This document shows positions 32,101 through 41,600 of a stretch of 47,567 nt of DNA, one piece after another (position 1 is the stretch's first letter; each line of letters opens with the position of its first letter). Source of the DNA: Pseudomonas endophytica (lineage in GTDB: Bacteria > Pseudomonadota > Gammaproteobacteria > Pseudomonadales > Pseudomonadaceae); assembly GCF_001411475.1 (NCBI RefSeq), contig NZ_LLWH01000135.1, positions 1 to 47,567 of the forward strand. Reading direction: 5' to 3'. A model generated the notes under the pieces. That model was given only the letters and a program-made list of their open reading frames with translations, was not told the DNA's origin and made no database searches. A program made the translations under genes and the position numbers.

Positions 32101-33211
32101 CTTCAATCTGGATACACTTAACCCGAGCCTAGGTCAGGATACTTGGGCCGCTAGGCTTCACCTTTTCGCTATTCAGACACGACTGCGTCGACATGCTAGG
32201 CAGTACTTCAAAACGTTTACAGCACCTCGCGCGCCCCTCATCTTGCCAGCTCGAGATCTACTGCCTGAACCCATGTTCAGTCACTTATTCAACCAGCGTA
32301 AGGGCTTGGTGTTTGGAGAAGGCCACGAAAGCAGCCTGACACGGCGTTTTTTAATCGACAACATGCAAGCCCTACAGCGCCAGGGAGTACAGCGACTTTA
32401 CATGGAGTTCTTCAGTACAGACCTTCATCAAAATGCTTTGGACATCTTCAACGGATCATTGACAACCCCGATGCCAGCAATCCTGAGAGAGCACCTGCGC
32501 TGGTTGGAAGTTCACTTTAAGCTAACAAATCCCTATACCTACACCCAGTTGGTAGAGACGGCACACGCTCAAGGAATACGGGTGATGGCGCTAGATGCGA
32601 CGGTCAGTTCACAGCACAAAACGGGTGATCTCACCCGACCTGGAGCGGCATCGACCCTGTCCGACCAACTTGACCGGGTCATACTGTTCAATTTCTTCGG
32701 CTTTAAGAAAATAACCTACGATCAAGTGATCTTCGGTCCACACCGCTGGATCGCGCTTGTGGGACTAGGCCATTGCAGCACAGTCCAAAGTATCCCTGGG
32801 TTGGCAGACCTGACGGGGGGGATTAGCCTGCGGGTAGCAAATCGACTCCCTACGCTCCCCCTACGGATCAACCGTGACTCGGGCATCACCATTCCATCAC
32901 CCGACGATACTCATCCATTGCGCACCACGTGTGACCTCTTGGTTTGCACTCCTGCCTTGAAAAGTAGCTTCCCTGTGGAAGCGCGCGTCCACAGCCCCGC
33001 TATGTTCCTGACGACGCACTCGCCCTCAGGCGAGGTTGATGTGTATTACATGAACGCGCAGCATCAGCGTGTCACTGTGCCGGTGATGACAGACGGCTCG
33101 CAAATATACCTCGAACACATCGCGTTTGGCGCCGTACACAACCGGCGGTTTATTGACCTGTCCGCTTTGGTCGACGCATTGGTCGATGAACTGCACATGA
33201 TTGAGGTATGA
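29111..33211 (+). CDS. Large toxin-like protein: DUF6543 (dermonecrotic-toxin-type) region plus GE-x-H C-terminal domain
   Basis: A 1366-residue protein without a signal peptide. The N-terminal two-thirds resemble the DUF6543 'dermonecrotic toxin' region of Pseudomonas proteins: helical, with the ANMPAWYQTASIESRQAL motif (about 412-429), then DYPGRVIDPDIVKV. A hydrophobic helix pair (LAFDLIPFLPIATTF, about 810-845) may associate with membrane. The C-terminal domain (about 1050-1260) has GEGH (1069-1072) in LVFGEGHESSLTRRFL, LYMEFFSTDLHQ, ALDATV and ALVGLGHCS (H1221). These are the signatures of the EreA/ChaN/TIKI-like fold also used by the C2 domain of Pasteurella multocida toxin and 'membrane-targeted effector' toxins. 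An AGGAG ribosome site precedes this ATG by five bases. No immunity or chaperone gene is evident. Confidence 0.75.
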   Translation: MLTSNSTYSSTEAQQLLSLQQLVDYQKALKQLLDELPKADKTLLNLLEAEVQHAFPKHPLPIALDAVHYEESIHLTLPVGSTLVELPRPATPNLLTSLFNNKPWGAEHFDAPNRVYRYVTKTIYDDVNPANPTLKRTVHLTTVSTPAFEQFMDDLIRRPDLVFVQQVDSFWDEVFAPNHSLTRSQWLAEHFGKALQAEATLRVADKTLDAQSKALLNIIIDAPSEQNRAHLPIHQRPAAFSVSLKGQKQATDMPLAGVFIVSSKTPTGDVSAKTDLGSVVLFTPDKGIDAYTSLQSLDRALRTRFTDSQAHDGLLRTISWQDQSRAQDYQKKNPDFSYRLIQGSLFEDSVQALLTLQKQDIEQGWRQLPRHEVSLKEVNELFNRLAHIGSLLDISRRLLDRSRRYVKANMPAWYQTASIESRQALDSLIKAEQLSNKALAKLFKTVNLPSLKMFARDELTRQLAADYPGRVIDPDIVKVDIIHSLNPASLGGGIGPDHVPPTDEPTTRPSQTITLSLTELALRNIDPWSFSFYKVFTGERTEISASFKEASGQLTVFNERYLKSLVQRSDVSTGYDQLLQKQLLTNGSALRKAWAEANRASMRSSALIARLDTGSLLPHPEQRGYQWLQAINEADTLSNPKTVGGHKIVASSLVIANSAQTRNGYDLNDVLMISVEERHPISNVILYTPAAPDDQPFREFPNLQAMQHFLKQQWAESTDWRRYVTQRLTKAGQTALTERTKLVRELIFHARSRVTNPFETIFYFAINAPLHETLYEQKVSTLRYNADHDSTSNAEVAEQSLWNKIMFGSDLAFDLIPFLPIATTFKTIRSINKVFLLLKQVGNSKSTAKALWSITGARHRPRLAPRLGVLPPVRPAPDLSGLEVQVRETDLTPINSNLLQSKRSAQQYVLIRGKYYLTDVAQGNRFIYPPAPTLQSLRYPLVRDSEQGLWRAAPPPRLRGGMDPIEKGPSETTYQDYELSVADRAALPTLNLAPPGTFNLDTLNPSLGQDTWAARLHLFAIQTRLRRHARQYFKTFTAPRAPLILPARDLLPEPMFSHLFNQRKGLVFGEGHESSLTRRFLIDNMQALQRQGVQRLYMEFFSTDLHQNALDIFNGSLTTPMPAILREHLRWLEVHFKLTNPYTYTQLVETAHAQGIRVMALDATVSSQHKTGDLTRPGAASTLSDQLDRVILFNFFGFKKITYDQVIFGPHRWIALVGLGHCSTVQSIPGLADLTGGISLRVANRLPTLPLRINRDSGITIPSPDDTHPLRTTCDLLVCTPALKSSFPVEARVHSPAMFLTTHSPSGEVDVYYMNAQHQRVTVPVMTDGSQIYLEHIAFGAVHNRRFIDLSALVDALVDELHMIEV

Positions 33212-33257
33212 ACCTCGCCAAAACGATCCGGCATGAATGGACGTTTCTCAAGTGGGT

Positions 33258-33285
33258 AACTGCCCGTCTTGGCGGGCAGTTTTTG
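33258..33285 (+). terminator. Rho-independent terminator of the toxin-like gene
   Basis: AACTGCCCG (33258-33266), loop TCTTGG, then CGGGCAGTT followed by a run of T. This is a perfect 9-bp GC-rich stem with a T-tail 46 bases after the stop codon. It separates the gene from the heme oxygenase; the rest of the gap to 33497 shows no other gene. Confidence 0.85.
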
Positions 33286-33497
33286 AAGTTTTCGCCGATG
33301 TGCAGCGCGGATCAGTAGTTGCCGACCGGCCAATTGGTATAGTCCTTCGCACCCAGCCTTGATCGGGAGAGTCTGGTTCACCCAGAAAAAGCGCTGTACC
33401 GTAGCGACTTGCCCGTGACCGATAGCGTGCGCCAATGGTCGCCGCACCTAACACTACGCATCATCAACACCTCATCAATTTGCTATGGACTCACCCG

Positions 33498-34085
33498 ATG
33501 CTCGCTAGCGCAACTACCCTCTCCGAGCCCAGCCGCTGCAAGCGGCTGAAGGCCGCCAGCACCCGCGACCATGACAGTGTCGATGAGTTGGTCATGGCCG
33601 CACGTCCGTTCGACGACCGCGAACGCTATGGCCTATTTTTGCAGGTACAACATCGCTTTCACGGCAGCTTGTTGGCACTTTACCGCGACGAGCAGCTCAA
33701 TCAGCGCCTGCCAGGGCTGGTTCAGTTGTCGCGCTTTGAGGCGGTCGAGACGGACATGCGCGCCCTCGACTTGGCGCTGCCGCCAATGCCTAAGCAGATC
33801 AGCGTCAGCCCGGCCCAAGCCCTAGGTTGGTTGTATTGCAGTGAAGGCTCGAATCTCGGCGCGGCGTTTTTATTTAAGCAAACCCAGCGCTTGGGCCTAG
33901 AGGGCGATCAGGGCGCCCAGCACCTAGCGCCTCACCCGGATGGCCGTGCATTGCACTGGCGCGAGTTCGTGGCCAAGGTCGACGGGCTGACGCTGGATGC
34001 TGATGAAGAAGCAGAAGCCATTGCAGGCGCGATTGCTGCTTTTGATAGCTATCGCACTATTCTGCGTGAGGTATTTCCGGATTAA
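33498..34085 (+). CDS. Heme oxygenase (biliverdin-producing type)
   Basis: A 195-residue all-helical protein of the heme oxygenase family. The proximal heme ligand is H25 in LKAASTRDHDSVDELV, the segment RERYGLFLQVQHRFH is the conserved second helix, and the distal helix is YCSEGSNLGAAFLFK, the GSNLGAA version seen in Pseudomonas PigA/BphO-like enzymes. It should open heme to biliverdin, iron and CO in the cytoplasm. I chose the ATG at 33498 because it puts the proximal histidine at the usual position; the ATG at 33435 adds 21 residues without family character. No phytochrome gene (as for BphO) or heme receptor is adjacent, so iron recovery is the default role. Confidence 0.87.
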   Translation: MLASATTLSEPSRCKRLKAASTRDHDSVDELVMAARPFDDRERYGLFLQVQHRFHGSLLALYRDEQLNQRLPGLVQLSRFEAVETDMRALDLALPPMPKQISVSPAQALGWLYCSEGSNLGAAFLFKQTQRLGLEGDQGAQHLAPHPDGRALHWREFVAKVDGLTLDADEEAEAIAGAIAAFDSYRTILREVFPD

Positions 34086-34097
34086 GGGTGAGCGTGT

Positions 34098-34121
34098 GCA
34101 GGGTTGTAGGGCGAACCCTGC
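34098..34121 (+). terminator. Hairpin after heme oxygenase gene
   Basis: GCAGGGTT (34098-34105) pairs perfectly with AACCCTGC (34114-34121); a TTTT run follows six bases later at 34128-34131. It lies 13 bases after the stop codon and may end both the heme oxygenase and the convergent PKS-side transcripts. Confidence 0.55.
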
Positions 34122-34142
34122 CAGCCCTTTTAAATATCAAAA

Positions 34143-34200
34143 GATCGCGAGCACGCTCGCTTCTACAGGTGTTTGATCTGCATTTGCGCTCCTACGACAG
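34143..34200. repeat. REP-type element (Pseudomonas), degenerate inverted pair
   Basis: GATC-GCGAGC-AC-GCTCGC-TTCTACAGGTG at 34143-34171 has the palindromic core (34147-34160) and trailing CTACA of Pseudomonas REP sequences. A second, inverted and worn copy (GATCTGCATTTGCGCTCCTACG, 34176-34197) faces it, as in REPIN doublets. It lies between the convergent heme oxygenase and NTF2-like genes. Confidence 0.7.
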
Positions 34201-34224
34201 CGGGTTGCAAAACGGTGGCATAGG

Positions 34225-34623
34225 CTACGACTCATTTAGGTTAGGTAGCACGCTGAATGCATCTCGGTGGATTCGCCATTGCCCGTTCATGTCCCGTGTC
34301 CATACGAGTATGTAGCTGCCACTGGCCAAGCACTGCGGCGCTCCGTCTTTAGATGCTTTGGACATGCTGTAGCTTCCATTCTCAAGCACGGCTCCGTTCA
34401 ACGTCTCTACGTGTACCGTCTTAAAGGTCGCTTGATTGATACCCAGTGCAAACAAACGTTCTATATACGGCCTTATATTTTCCAAGCCGACCAATATCGA
34501 CTCATTCCCTGCCAGTAAACAGGCGTCTAGCGTATAAAGTTTCAAAACCTCGTCAACACGGCCTGTTTCAATAGCCGTAGCCATTTGGTTAATTGCGCAT
34601 TGAATATCGTCAAATAAAGCCAT
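34225..34623 (-). CDS. NTF2/SnoaL-like protein, last gene of the PKS operon end
   Basis: A 132-residue protein with the cone-shaped NTF2/SnoaL fold. It has an N-terminal helix (DDIQCAINQMATAIETGRVDEVLKLYTLDACLLAG), then strands including HVETLNGAVLENGSYSM and a closing WTRDMNGQWRIHRDAFSVL, the standard end of SnoaL-type and DUF4440-like proteins. Members include polyketide cyclases, dehydratases and isomerases, but many are of unknown role. It has AAGGAA before the ATG and lies 19 bases after the thioesterase gene on the same strand, so it is probably part of the polyketide operon. A role as trans-acting cyclase, dehydratase or isomerase is inference. Confidence 0.82.
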   Translation of the reverse strand: MALFDDIQCAINQMATAIETGRVDEVLKLYTLDACLLAGNESILVGLENIRPYIERLFALGINQATFKTVHVETLNGAVLENGSYSMSKASKDGAPQCLASGSYILVWTRDMNGQWRIHRDAFSVLPNLNES

Positions 34624-34642
34624 GCGTTTTTCCTTATAAAAG

Positions 34643-35620
34643 CTAACTGACACGGTAGAGGGTTTCGCACAGGCGTACACACGGGAGCAACGCGTGCGAT
34701 TCAAACAGCAACATAAAGTGCGAAGTCGTTTCAAGTTCGTAGTGTTTAAACGCACTGCATTGGGTCAGCCATTCGGCGTTGTAATGTTTTTCGACAGCAC
34801 CCGCCAGACTATCATCCATCAATATATAGGGCGCACAGGCACCCTGCATGGCACCGCTGCGATTAATAAAGAGGAAGCCATTGAGATCGTTGGGCGCGGG
34901 TAAAGGCTGGTTATACCCCTCACACACTAAACTGTTAAGCAACTGACGATCTTGAATGACTCTGAACATGAATTGTTCACGACTAAGCTTCAAACCTCGT
35001 TGATGCCCTAGCTCCATCAGACGCTCCATAAACGTGTCGATACTGTTATAGCCCATGACGTCATCACGATGAATAAATACCACCGGCGAGTCTTGACCTG
35101 TATCCCAACTGTCTGACAACAGTGAAAAATTAAGGGTACGCAGCAATAAAGACTGAAGGCCCACGAGGCTGCTGTCATGGGCCTGCGCCCACTGCTGGAC
35201 ACAGGCCATGTCGGTCGGATCAATCAATACCAGCGATTGGACTTTGCGTCCTAGTGCTAATAACTGGCGAGCCACTTCGTACGCCAATGTACAGCCCATC
35301 GAGTACCCGCCAAGGTCATAAGGTCCGTGGGGGTCGATACTGATGATCAGTGCCGTGTAGTAGCAAGCCCGTGCTTCTAGCCCCCATAACCAATACTGGG
35401 CTATATCAATAGTCGGCGGCTTGATCGCATAGAAGGGTCTTTGACTGACGTCTGCAAAACGCTGGTATTGTCCGACAGAGCTACCGCCTGCCGCAGCATG
35501 AATCCAGAAAATCGGCTGCCCTGATCCTGTCTGATTCATAGGGACTATTTCGGTGGGTAGAGGCCTATGAATGGCTGCCGATTGTCCACAGTGACTTTTC
35601 GTTTCATTGATCGAGTACAT
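34643..35620 (-). CDS. Stand-alone thioesterase / alpha/beta-hydrolase of the PKS cluster
   Basis: A 325-residue alpha/beta-hydrolase of the PKS/NRPS type I thioesterase class (COG3319-like). The N-terminal strand and oxyanion region is QPIFWIHAAAGGSSVGQY (about 35-52). The nucleophile elbow is GGYSMG (S107), followed by TLAYEVARQL, and the C-terminal catalytic histidine is H301 in TTSHFMLL. It should release, by hydrolysis or cyclisation, the chain from the last ACP of the neighbouring synthase. It begins 47 bases after the PKS stop. The ATG at 35620 is chosen, with a G-rich run as ribosome site; a GTG at 35665 is in frame but less likely. Most trans-AT clusters carry this domain fused to the last module, so the separate gene is notable. 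Confidence 0.88.
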   Translation of the reverse strand: MYSINETKSHCGQSAAIHRPLPTEIVPMNQTGSGQPIFWIHAAAGGSSVGQYQRFADVSQRPFYAIKPPTIDIAQYWLWGLEARACYYTALIISIDPHGPYDLGGYSMGCTLAYEVARQLLALGRKVQSLVLIDPTDMACVQQWAQAHDSSLVGLQSLLLRTLNFSLLSDSWDTGQDSPVVFIHRDDVMGYNSIDTFMERLMELGHQRGLKLSREQFMFRVIQDRQLLNSLVCEGYNQPLPAPNDLNGFLFINRSGAMQGACAPYILMDDSLAGAVEKHYNAEWLTQCSAFKHYELETTSHFMLLFESHALLPCVRLCETLYRVS

Positions 35621-35666
35621 TGAACCCCCCCGCAGGCTTATAAAACTTAAGTGAAGGCCAGTCACA

Positions 35667-38600
35667 TTAATAACGGTTCACCAGGCCCTTCCACACGGTG
35701 TCCAAACTACTTTTCAATACCTGCGCACCACCCAAGAAGATATAAAGTGGATCGTCGGTATTATTAAGTTGATAGGCCTCGACGCTCTGGCTAGACGGTA
35801 CGTTGAATATTAAAAACTCAAGCTGCCTAGCTAAATTATTGAGTGTGGAATAGTCGTCCAGAACCGAAACAGTTAACGAGAGTGCAAACTGCTTATTAAG
35901 GGTTTTTAATAAACTGAGCCTGAGAATCGAGTCCATGCCGTAACGTGCAAAGTCAGCGTCATTACTCAGTTGCTCGTCAGTTAACGCCAATGTCTGTTTG
36001 AAGGCTGCACGCACATGTTCCACCACGGTCGACTGACGCTTGGGCGCTAACACCAAATCTGATACGTGCTGCGGCCAATACCTTTCAGTTGCAAACGGAT
36101 AACCCGGCAGCCGAACCCTACGCCTAGACGCTTGATCAAATAAACGATCCCAGTCCAGTTCAACACCCTGCTCATACAGGTGGCCCAAATGACTTAACGC
36201 CTGCTTCAAGTCAACGGAGGAAGAATCGTGCTGACAGGCTTCTAGCAAAGCCTCTGTAGAACGTTCTGCGGTCAATGTCGCTACCGGTACAGGTGACTGA
36301 ACAAGCCACTGGCGCATCTGCTCGCACAGTTGGCTTGGGTCGCGGGCAACGAAAGCAGACCGATGCAGATGATGGCGTCTTCCCATCAACAAGGTGAAAC
36401 TCATGGCTGCCATTTCTACAGGCTCGGTGCTGCACCATTGGATCAACTGTTTGATCTGTGTCCGTAACTGCTCAGGGGTACGCGCTGACACGGCAATCAA
36501 GTGCACATCACGGGCTGACTTGCAGGCCGCTTGCTCAGGCGCTTGGGCAATCACCAGATGAGCATTGGTCCCACTGAAACCGAAAGAGCTGACTGCAGCC
36601 ATTCGCTGATGCCCCTTTGCAACGGCCCACTCCGCCACTCGGGTCGGTACATAAAAAGGGCTGCCAGCGAAATCTATGTGCGGGTTGGCCTTATGAAAAT
36701 GCAGTGACGGCGGGATCTTCCGGTGCTCTAACGACAACAAAACCTTGATCACACCCGCAATTCCCGCCGCGGTGGCCGCGTGGCCAATATTGCTTTTTAT
36801 TGAGCCCAAGGCGCACGTCGCCGTACTGTGCAAAACCCCAAATACCTCGGTCAATGCCTTGAACTCAATAGGGTCACCCAGCACCGTACCAGTGCCGTGG
36901 GCTTCGACCATTTGAATCCCTGCCGGGTTAATGCCGAACCGGGTGTAGACCTCGCTAGCAAGCCGCGACTGGGCCAACCCGCTCGGGGCCGTAATGCCAT
37001 TGCTAGCGCCGTCATAATTGATTCCAGAACCGCGAATCACCCCATACACACTGTCGCCATCTGCCAGTGCACGGGACAACGGCTTCAACACAACCGCCGC
37101 AGCCCCTTCGCCGGGGACAAATCCGTCTGCTTGCTCATCAAAGACACTGCAACGACCTGTGTTGGACAACATCGACGCGCGATTGGCTTGGCTGTAGAGG
37201 CGTTCAGTGCACTGCACATACACCCCGCCTGCAATGGCCATCTCGACTTCCTGGGTACGCAGGGCCTGACACGCCTGATGAACAGCCACCAGCGAGCTGG
37301 AGCAGGCGGTATCTGTAGCAATCGCCGGGCCTTGCCAATTCATATGAAACGCGACGCGAGCAGGAATCACCGAGGCTGAGTTGCCCCAAAACGCCTGTGC
37401 CACAGGCTGATCGCCTAGCAGGTCTAAATAATCCCCAGCGCTACACCCGACATACACGCCGCAACGCGCGCCTTCACTGGCCTGCCCCGCGTAACCGGCA
37501 TCTTCCAGGGCGTGCCAAGCTTGTTCTAAAAACAGCCGTTGCTGCGGGTCCATGACACTCGCTTCAAGACTCGAAATATCGAAAAACAAGGGATCGAAAC
37601 ATTGAATGTCCGGCATCAGTGCGCCGTTTCGACAAGACGTCCCGTCGATTGAAGGGGTCAATGGCCAGCGCGTGACAGGCTTTACCAGATCCTCCCCCTG
37701 CTCCAGTGCATGCCATAGCGCTTGAATATTTTGTGCACTCGCAAATCGTGCGCTCATGCCGATGATTGCAATGGGCTCGCTCGCGCTCTGTGGCGCGCAA
37801 ACTGCTGCCTCGATGAAGCGCAGGGCTTCAGGAATGGTCACCACAACCTTGCCCAGGTGTACGCGATTTTCTAACCAGAGGTAAGCGTCCTTCACGCGGT
37901 CAAAGGTGAAGTAGGTACCCGGGAGCGCGCTGATCGCCTGTTCTTGGATCAACTGTAGCAACCGGTGCATGTGCTCCTGTAATACCTGCGGTCGTTGTAG
38001 TCCAAGCTTGCGCATATCAACGCTGTGCATCGACTGATTACTCGCCAGACCTGACAAGTCAATGCTGCGGGCAGACTTCAAGGCCGTCATCGCAATCTCG
38101 ACGTAGCGGCCTCCTGGGCTCAGACAGGCCAGCCCTTTTTGCAGAGCATTGCCGTCGAGTGTGTTGATTACCACATCGACGCCTTGCCCTTGGGTGAGTC
38201 GCTCAATCGCCAGCTGAAAATCTTCTTGCTGATGGTTAATCAAGTAGTGAACGTCCAGAGACGCCAAATAATCTAGTTTGGCTTGAGAGCCAGCAGTGGC
38301 GTAAACCTCAAGCCCCAGATGCTTAGCCAATTGAACAGCAATTAAACCGACGCCACCCGTAGCGGTTTGAATCAGAATCCGCTCCCCGGCTTTGACCCCA
38401 GCCTTGGCAAAACACTCCAGCACCGTCAACGCCGCCGACGGCAACGCGCAAAACTGCTCCAGCTCAAGGGTGTCTGGGCAAGTAAAAACCAGATCTTGGG
38501 CGCACGTCACGACCGTGGCATGTGCCCCTAATGCATGACCGGCCAGCGCCACCACCCGAGCGCCAACGCTAACGTCTGTCACTTCATGACCCACGGCGGT

Positions 38601-41600
38601 CACAACACCGCTGGCTTCGTAACCCGGCGTAAACGGGTAGGCAGGCTGGGTCGGGTACAGCCCTTTAACGCACAGTAGGTCACCAAAATTAAGAGAAAAA
38701 GCGTGAACGGCAATCCGTACCTCCCTCGGCCCCAAGGCCGGTACAGGCTCCTCAACCCACTGCAATTCATCAATTGAGCCTGGACGCTGCAATAAAAGGC
38801 GCCGATACGTCGACGTACTGTGCAACTTGTCGGGAGAGGTTAACGGTTCATCGCCGGGCGCGATGGCCAGTGGCGCACTGTACGGCGCAGTGCCCCCTAC
38901 ACCGATAGGTGCATATGTGGTTTGGATATGGGCACATAAGCGCTCAAGGGTCGGGTAGTCGTACACGATGGTTGCGGGTAAACGCAGATTCAGTTGCTGA
39001 TTAATGACATTGACCAAGGCCACGCTGCTGATGGAATCCACGCCTAGGCTGACAAAAGCGAGGTCATCCTGTAGCTGATTATCGCTAACGCCCAACGCTT
39101 GCCTAACGCACGCCCGCAGGGTCTGTATCAGCAACGTTGGTTGCGGTTTTTCAACAGCGGCGGAAACGGGCTGCGCGGGCACGCACGCACGCTCGAAGCA
39201 GATAACGCCATCACTGAAGCTTTCAATCACGCACTGCCCCAGATCCGCGCCAGAGCTTTGACTGACGTGTACCGATTCAAAACCAGCATCGGCCAGCACC
39301 TCTTTCCAAGTGCTAATGCTCAACACCGGGGTGTCGACAACGCGCAACGGCGTGTCCTGGGCCAGCCACCACCCGTCTAACAGGCCGAACACCACATGCT
39401 GGAACAGATTGATCTCGTGCAGCTCATTGAGCAGCAACAACCCGTGACCTTTGAGCAATGACTTGGTATTGCTCAAGGTTTTGCGAATATCCGGGGTGGC
39501 ATGCAAGACGTTTGTCGCCACAACTATGTCGTAATCGCCGGGGCTGAATCCCTGACTCACTGGCGAATGCGCAATGTCCAATAAGCGGGTGCGCAGCCAA
39601 GGGGTTTGGTCGGCAAAACGGGCTTGCGCTTGAGCCAGAAACACCCCGGCTACATCCGTGTACTCATACACCTCAATAGTGGATGCATAGGCTTTAAGCG
39701 CGTTAAGCAGGTGAGCGCTGGTACCGCCCGTCCCTGCGCCGATTTCCAAAATCCGCAGTTGTGCACCTGCGTCCAGCGCCAGCCTCGCCTTAACATAGGC
39801 CAGCAACCGCTCCCCCAAAAGCTCGTTGAAATAAGCGGCAACTGGATGGCTGCTGTACAACGCCTCGACCCGATCCAGCGCACCTTGTGGGAACAGCACA
39901 CAGGTGGTAGCTAGGTCATCGCGCAGAATATCCGGTAAGGCTTGCACTATTTCATTGGCTAAACGGGCCTGCGGCCCGTTAAGCGGATGCTCGGCCTGGG
40001 TTTGGCAATAGGCCATCCATTGCGGCAAAAGCGTTTCCCAAGACGGGAGGTTTTCATCTAAACACGCCCCCGCATCCGCCAGCCTGCGAACACTGGCCTC
40101 CCACCAAGCTTGGTGTTTGGCGCTGACGCTAGGTTGGCGGGCCATGCGTACCCGAAGTATCGCAATCAATTGGCGCTCAAACTCACATTGGACCCGTTCA
40201 AGGTCCGCCGCTGGCAGTGCAGGTGAACTGGGCGGGACAATGACAACCGGTAAAGATTTGGCCGCGGCGCATTGCACGTGAGGATTAAGCCCCAAGCCTT
40301 CTGGCAGTGGTCTGGAACCGGTGTACACGTAGGCCGCCTGGCTCAGCGCGGAACCCAGCAATTTGTCCAGTGCTGCCATCGCAGGGCCTGGTGGTATCGA
40401 CTCCAAACCTACCTGGGCCATGCGGTTGTTATAGACAGGGCTTGCCACCGCTCCGACGCTGCCCCAATAGCCCCACTGCATGACCTTGACCGGATAAGGC
40501 CGTCGTTGAGCCAGCTCACGAGCCAAGGCGTCGCAGAAGCAGCAACCGGCGGCATAATTGCTTTGCCCCGGCGCCTTCCAGAAACTTTGCAATGAGCCAA
40601 AAAACAGCACGAAGTCCAACGAGTGATGGCCAAACACCTCATCAGCAACCTGCGTCGTCTGCGCTTTGGAGGCTAAAGCAGTCTCAAAGGTCAGCTCGTC
40701 CATGCCCGCCAAGCTACGATCCGCCAACACGAACGCACTATTTACAACTCCGTTGATCGCGCCAAACCTTCGAATTATCTCGATCTGAGCAAGCTCCATA
40801 GCATCACGGTCAGCGGCGTCGACTTGCAGGTACAGGGGCGATGGCCCGAACTGTCCGAGCCGTAAGCACTGCTGAGAAATAGCGTCATTTTGCGCTCGTC
40901 TTCCGAGCCAGATTACCTGCGCTTGGCACTGACGGATCACGTGTTCACTCCAGACCACACCCAACCCACCGGCCCCGCCGATTACCACATACACGCCGCC
41001 CTGGCGATACAGGTCACGCGGCGCCGCAGGCAAAGCACAAGGCACTAACTGTTGTTGGTACCAACAGCCGTCGCGCCAATAGCGAGCGTTGCCATGGGGA
41101 TCCACTGGCTGAGCCAACAACACGTCAAGCTCAGGGGTAGATGTCTGAGGCAGGTCCAGCAAGGTGATCTGCCATTGGCTGTACTCCTTGGCCAAGGAGC
41201 CGATCAACCCATGCACGCTAGCGTGTTCAGGATCAACGGTTTGCCCGGCGCCCATGCCGTGGGCCTGCCGAGTCACCACCGTCAACTTTATTGAACGTTG
41301 CCCATAACCCGCGGCCAGCAACGCCTTGATCAAACGAAACCCACTGAAGGCCACTTGAGCCTGCCCCTTGGGCACGTGCCAGACGATATGCGCCCAGTCG
41401 GGCACTTGGCTCAGACGTTGTTGCACTGTCTCGTGGCTGCCAACCATAAAGTCATCGTCCACCGTCAACACCCGCTGCGAGGGTTCGACCTTATCGAAAG
41501 AGCCCTCGGCGATACGACACCAAATAGCTGTCAGGGTCATCTCGCTCGCCCCATCGCTGTCTTCAGGTTGGGCGTGAACCGCAGGCGGCGATACGACGCG

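Noticed and set aside
33064..33447. 127-codon minus-strand frame across the toxin end and terminator
   Set aside because: Runs through a perfect terminator hairpin and antisense to the toxin C-terminus; no motif or start signal.
33435..33497. Upstream ATG extension of the heme oxygenase
   Set aside because: The added 21 residues match no heme oxygenase N-terminus and place the proximal histidine too far in; no ribosome site.
36828..37379. 183-codon plus-strand open frame antisense to the PKS KS3 domain
   Set aside because: The minus strand encodes an intact, conserved ketosynthase; the plus-strand product has no recognisable domain or ribosome site.
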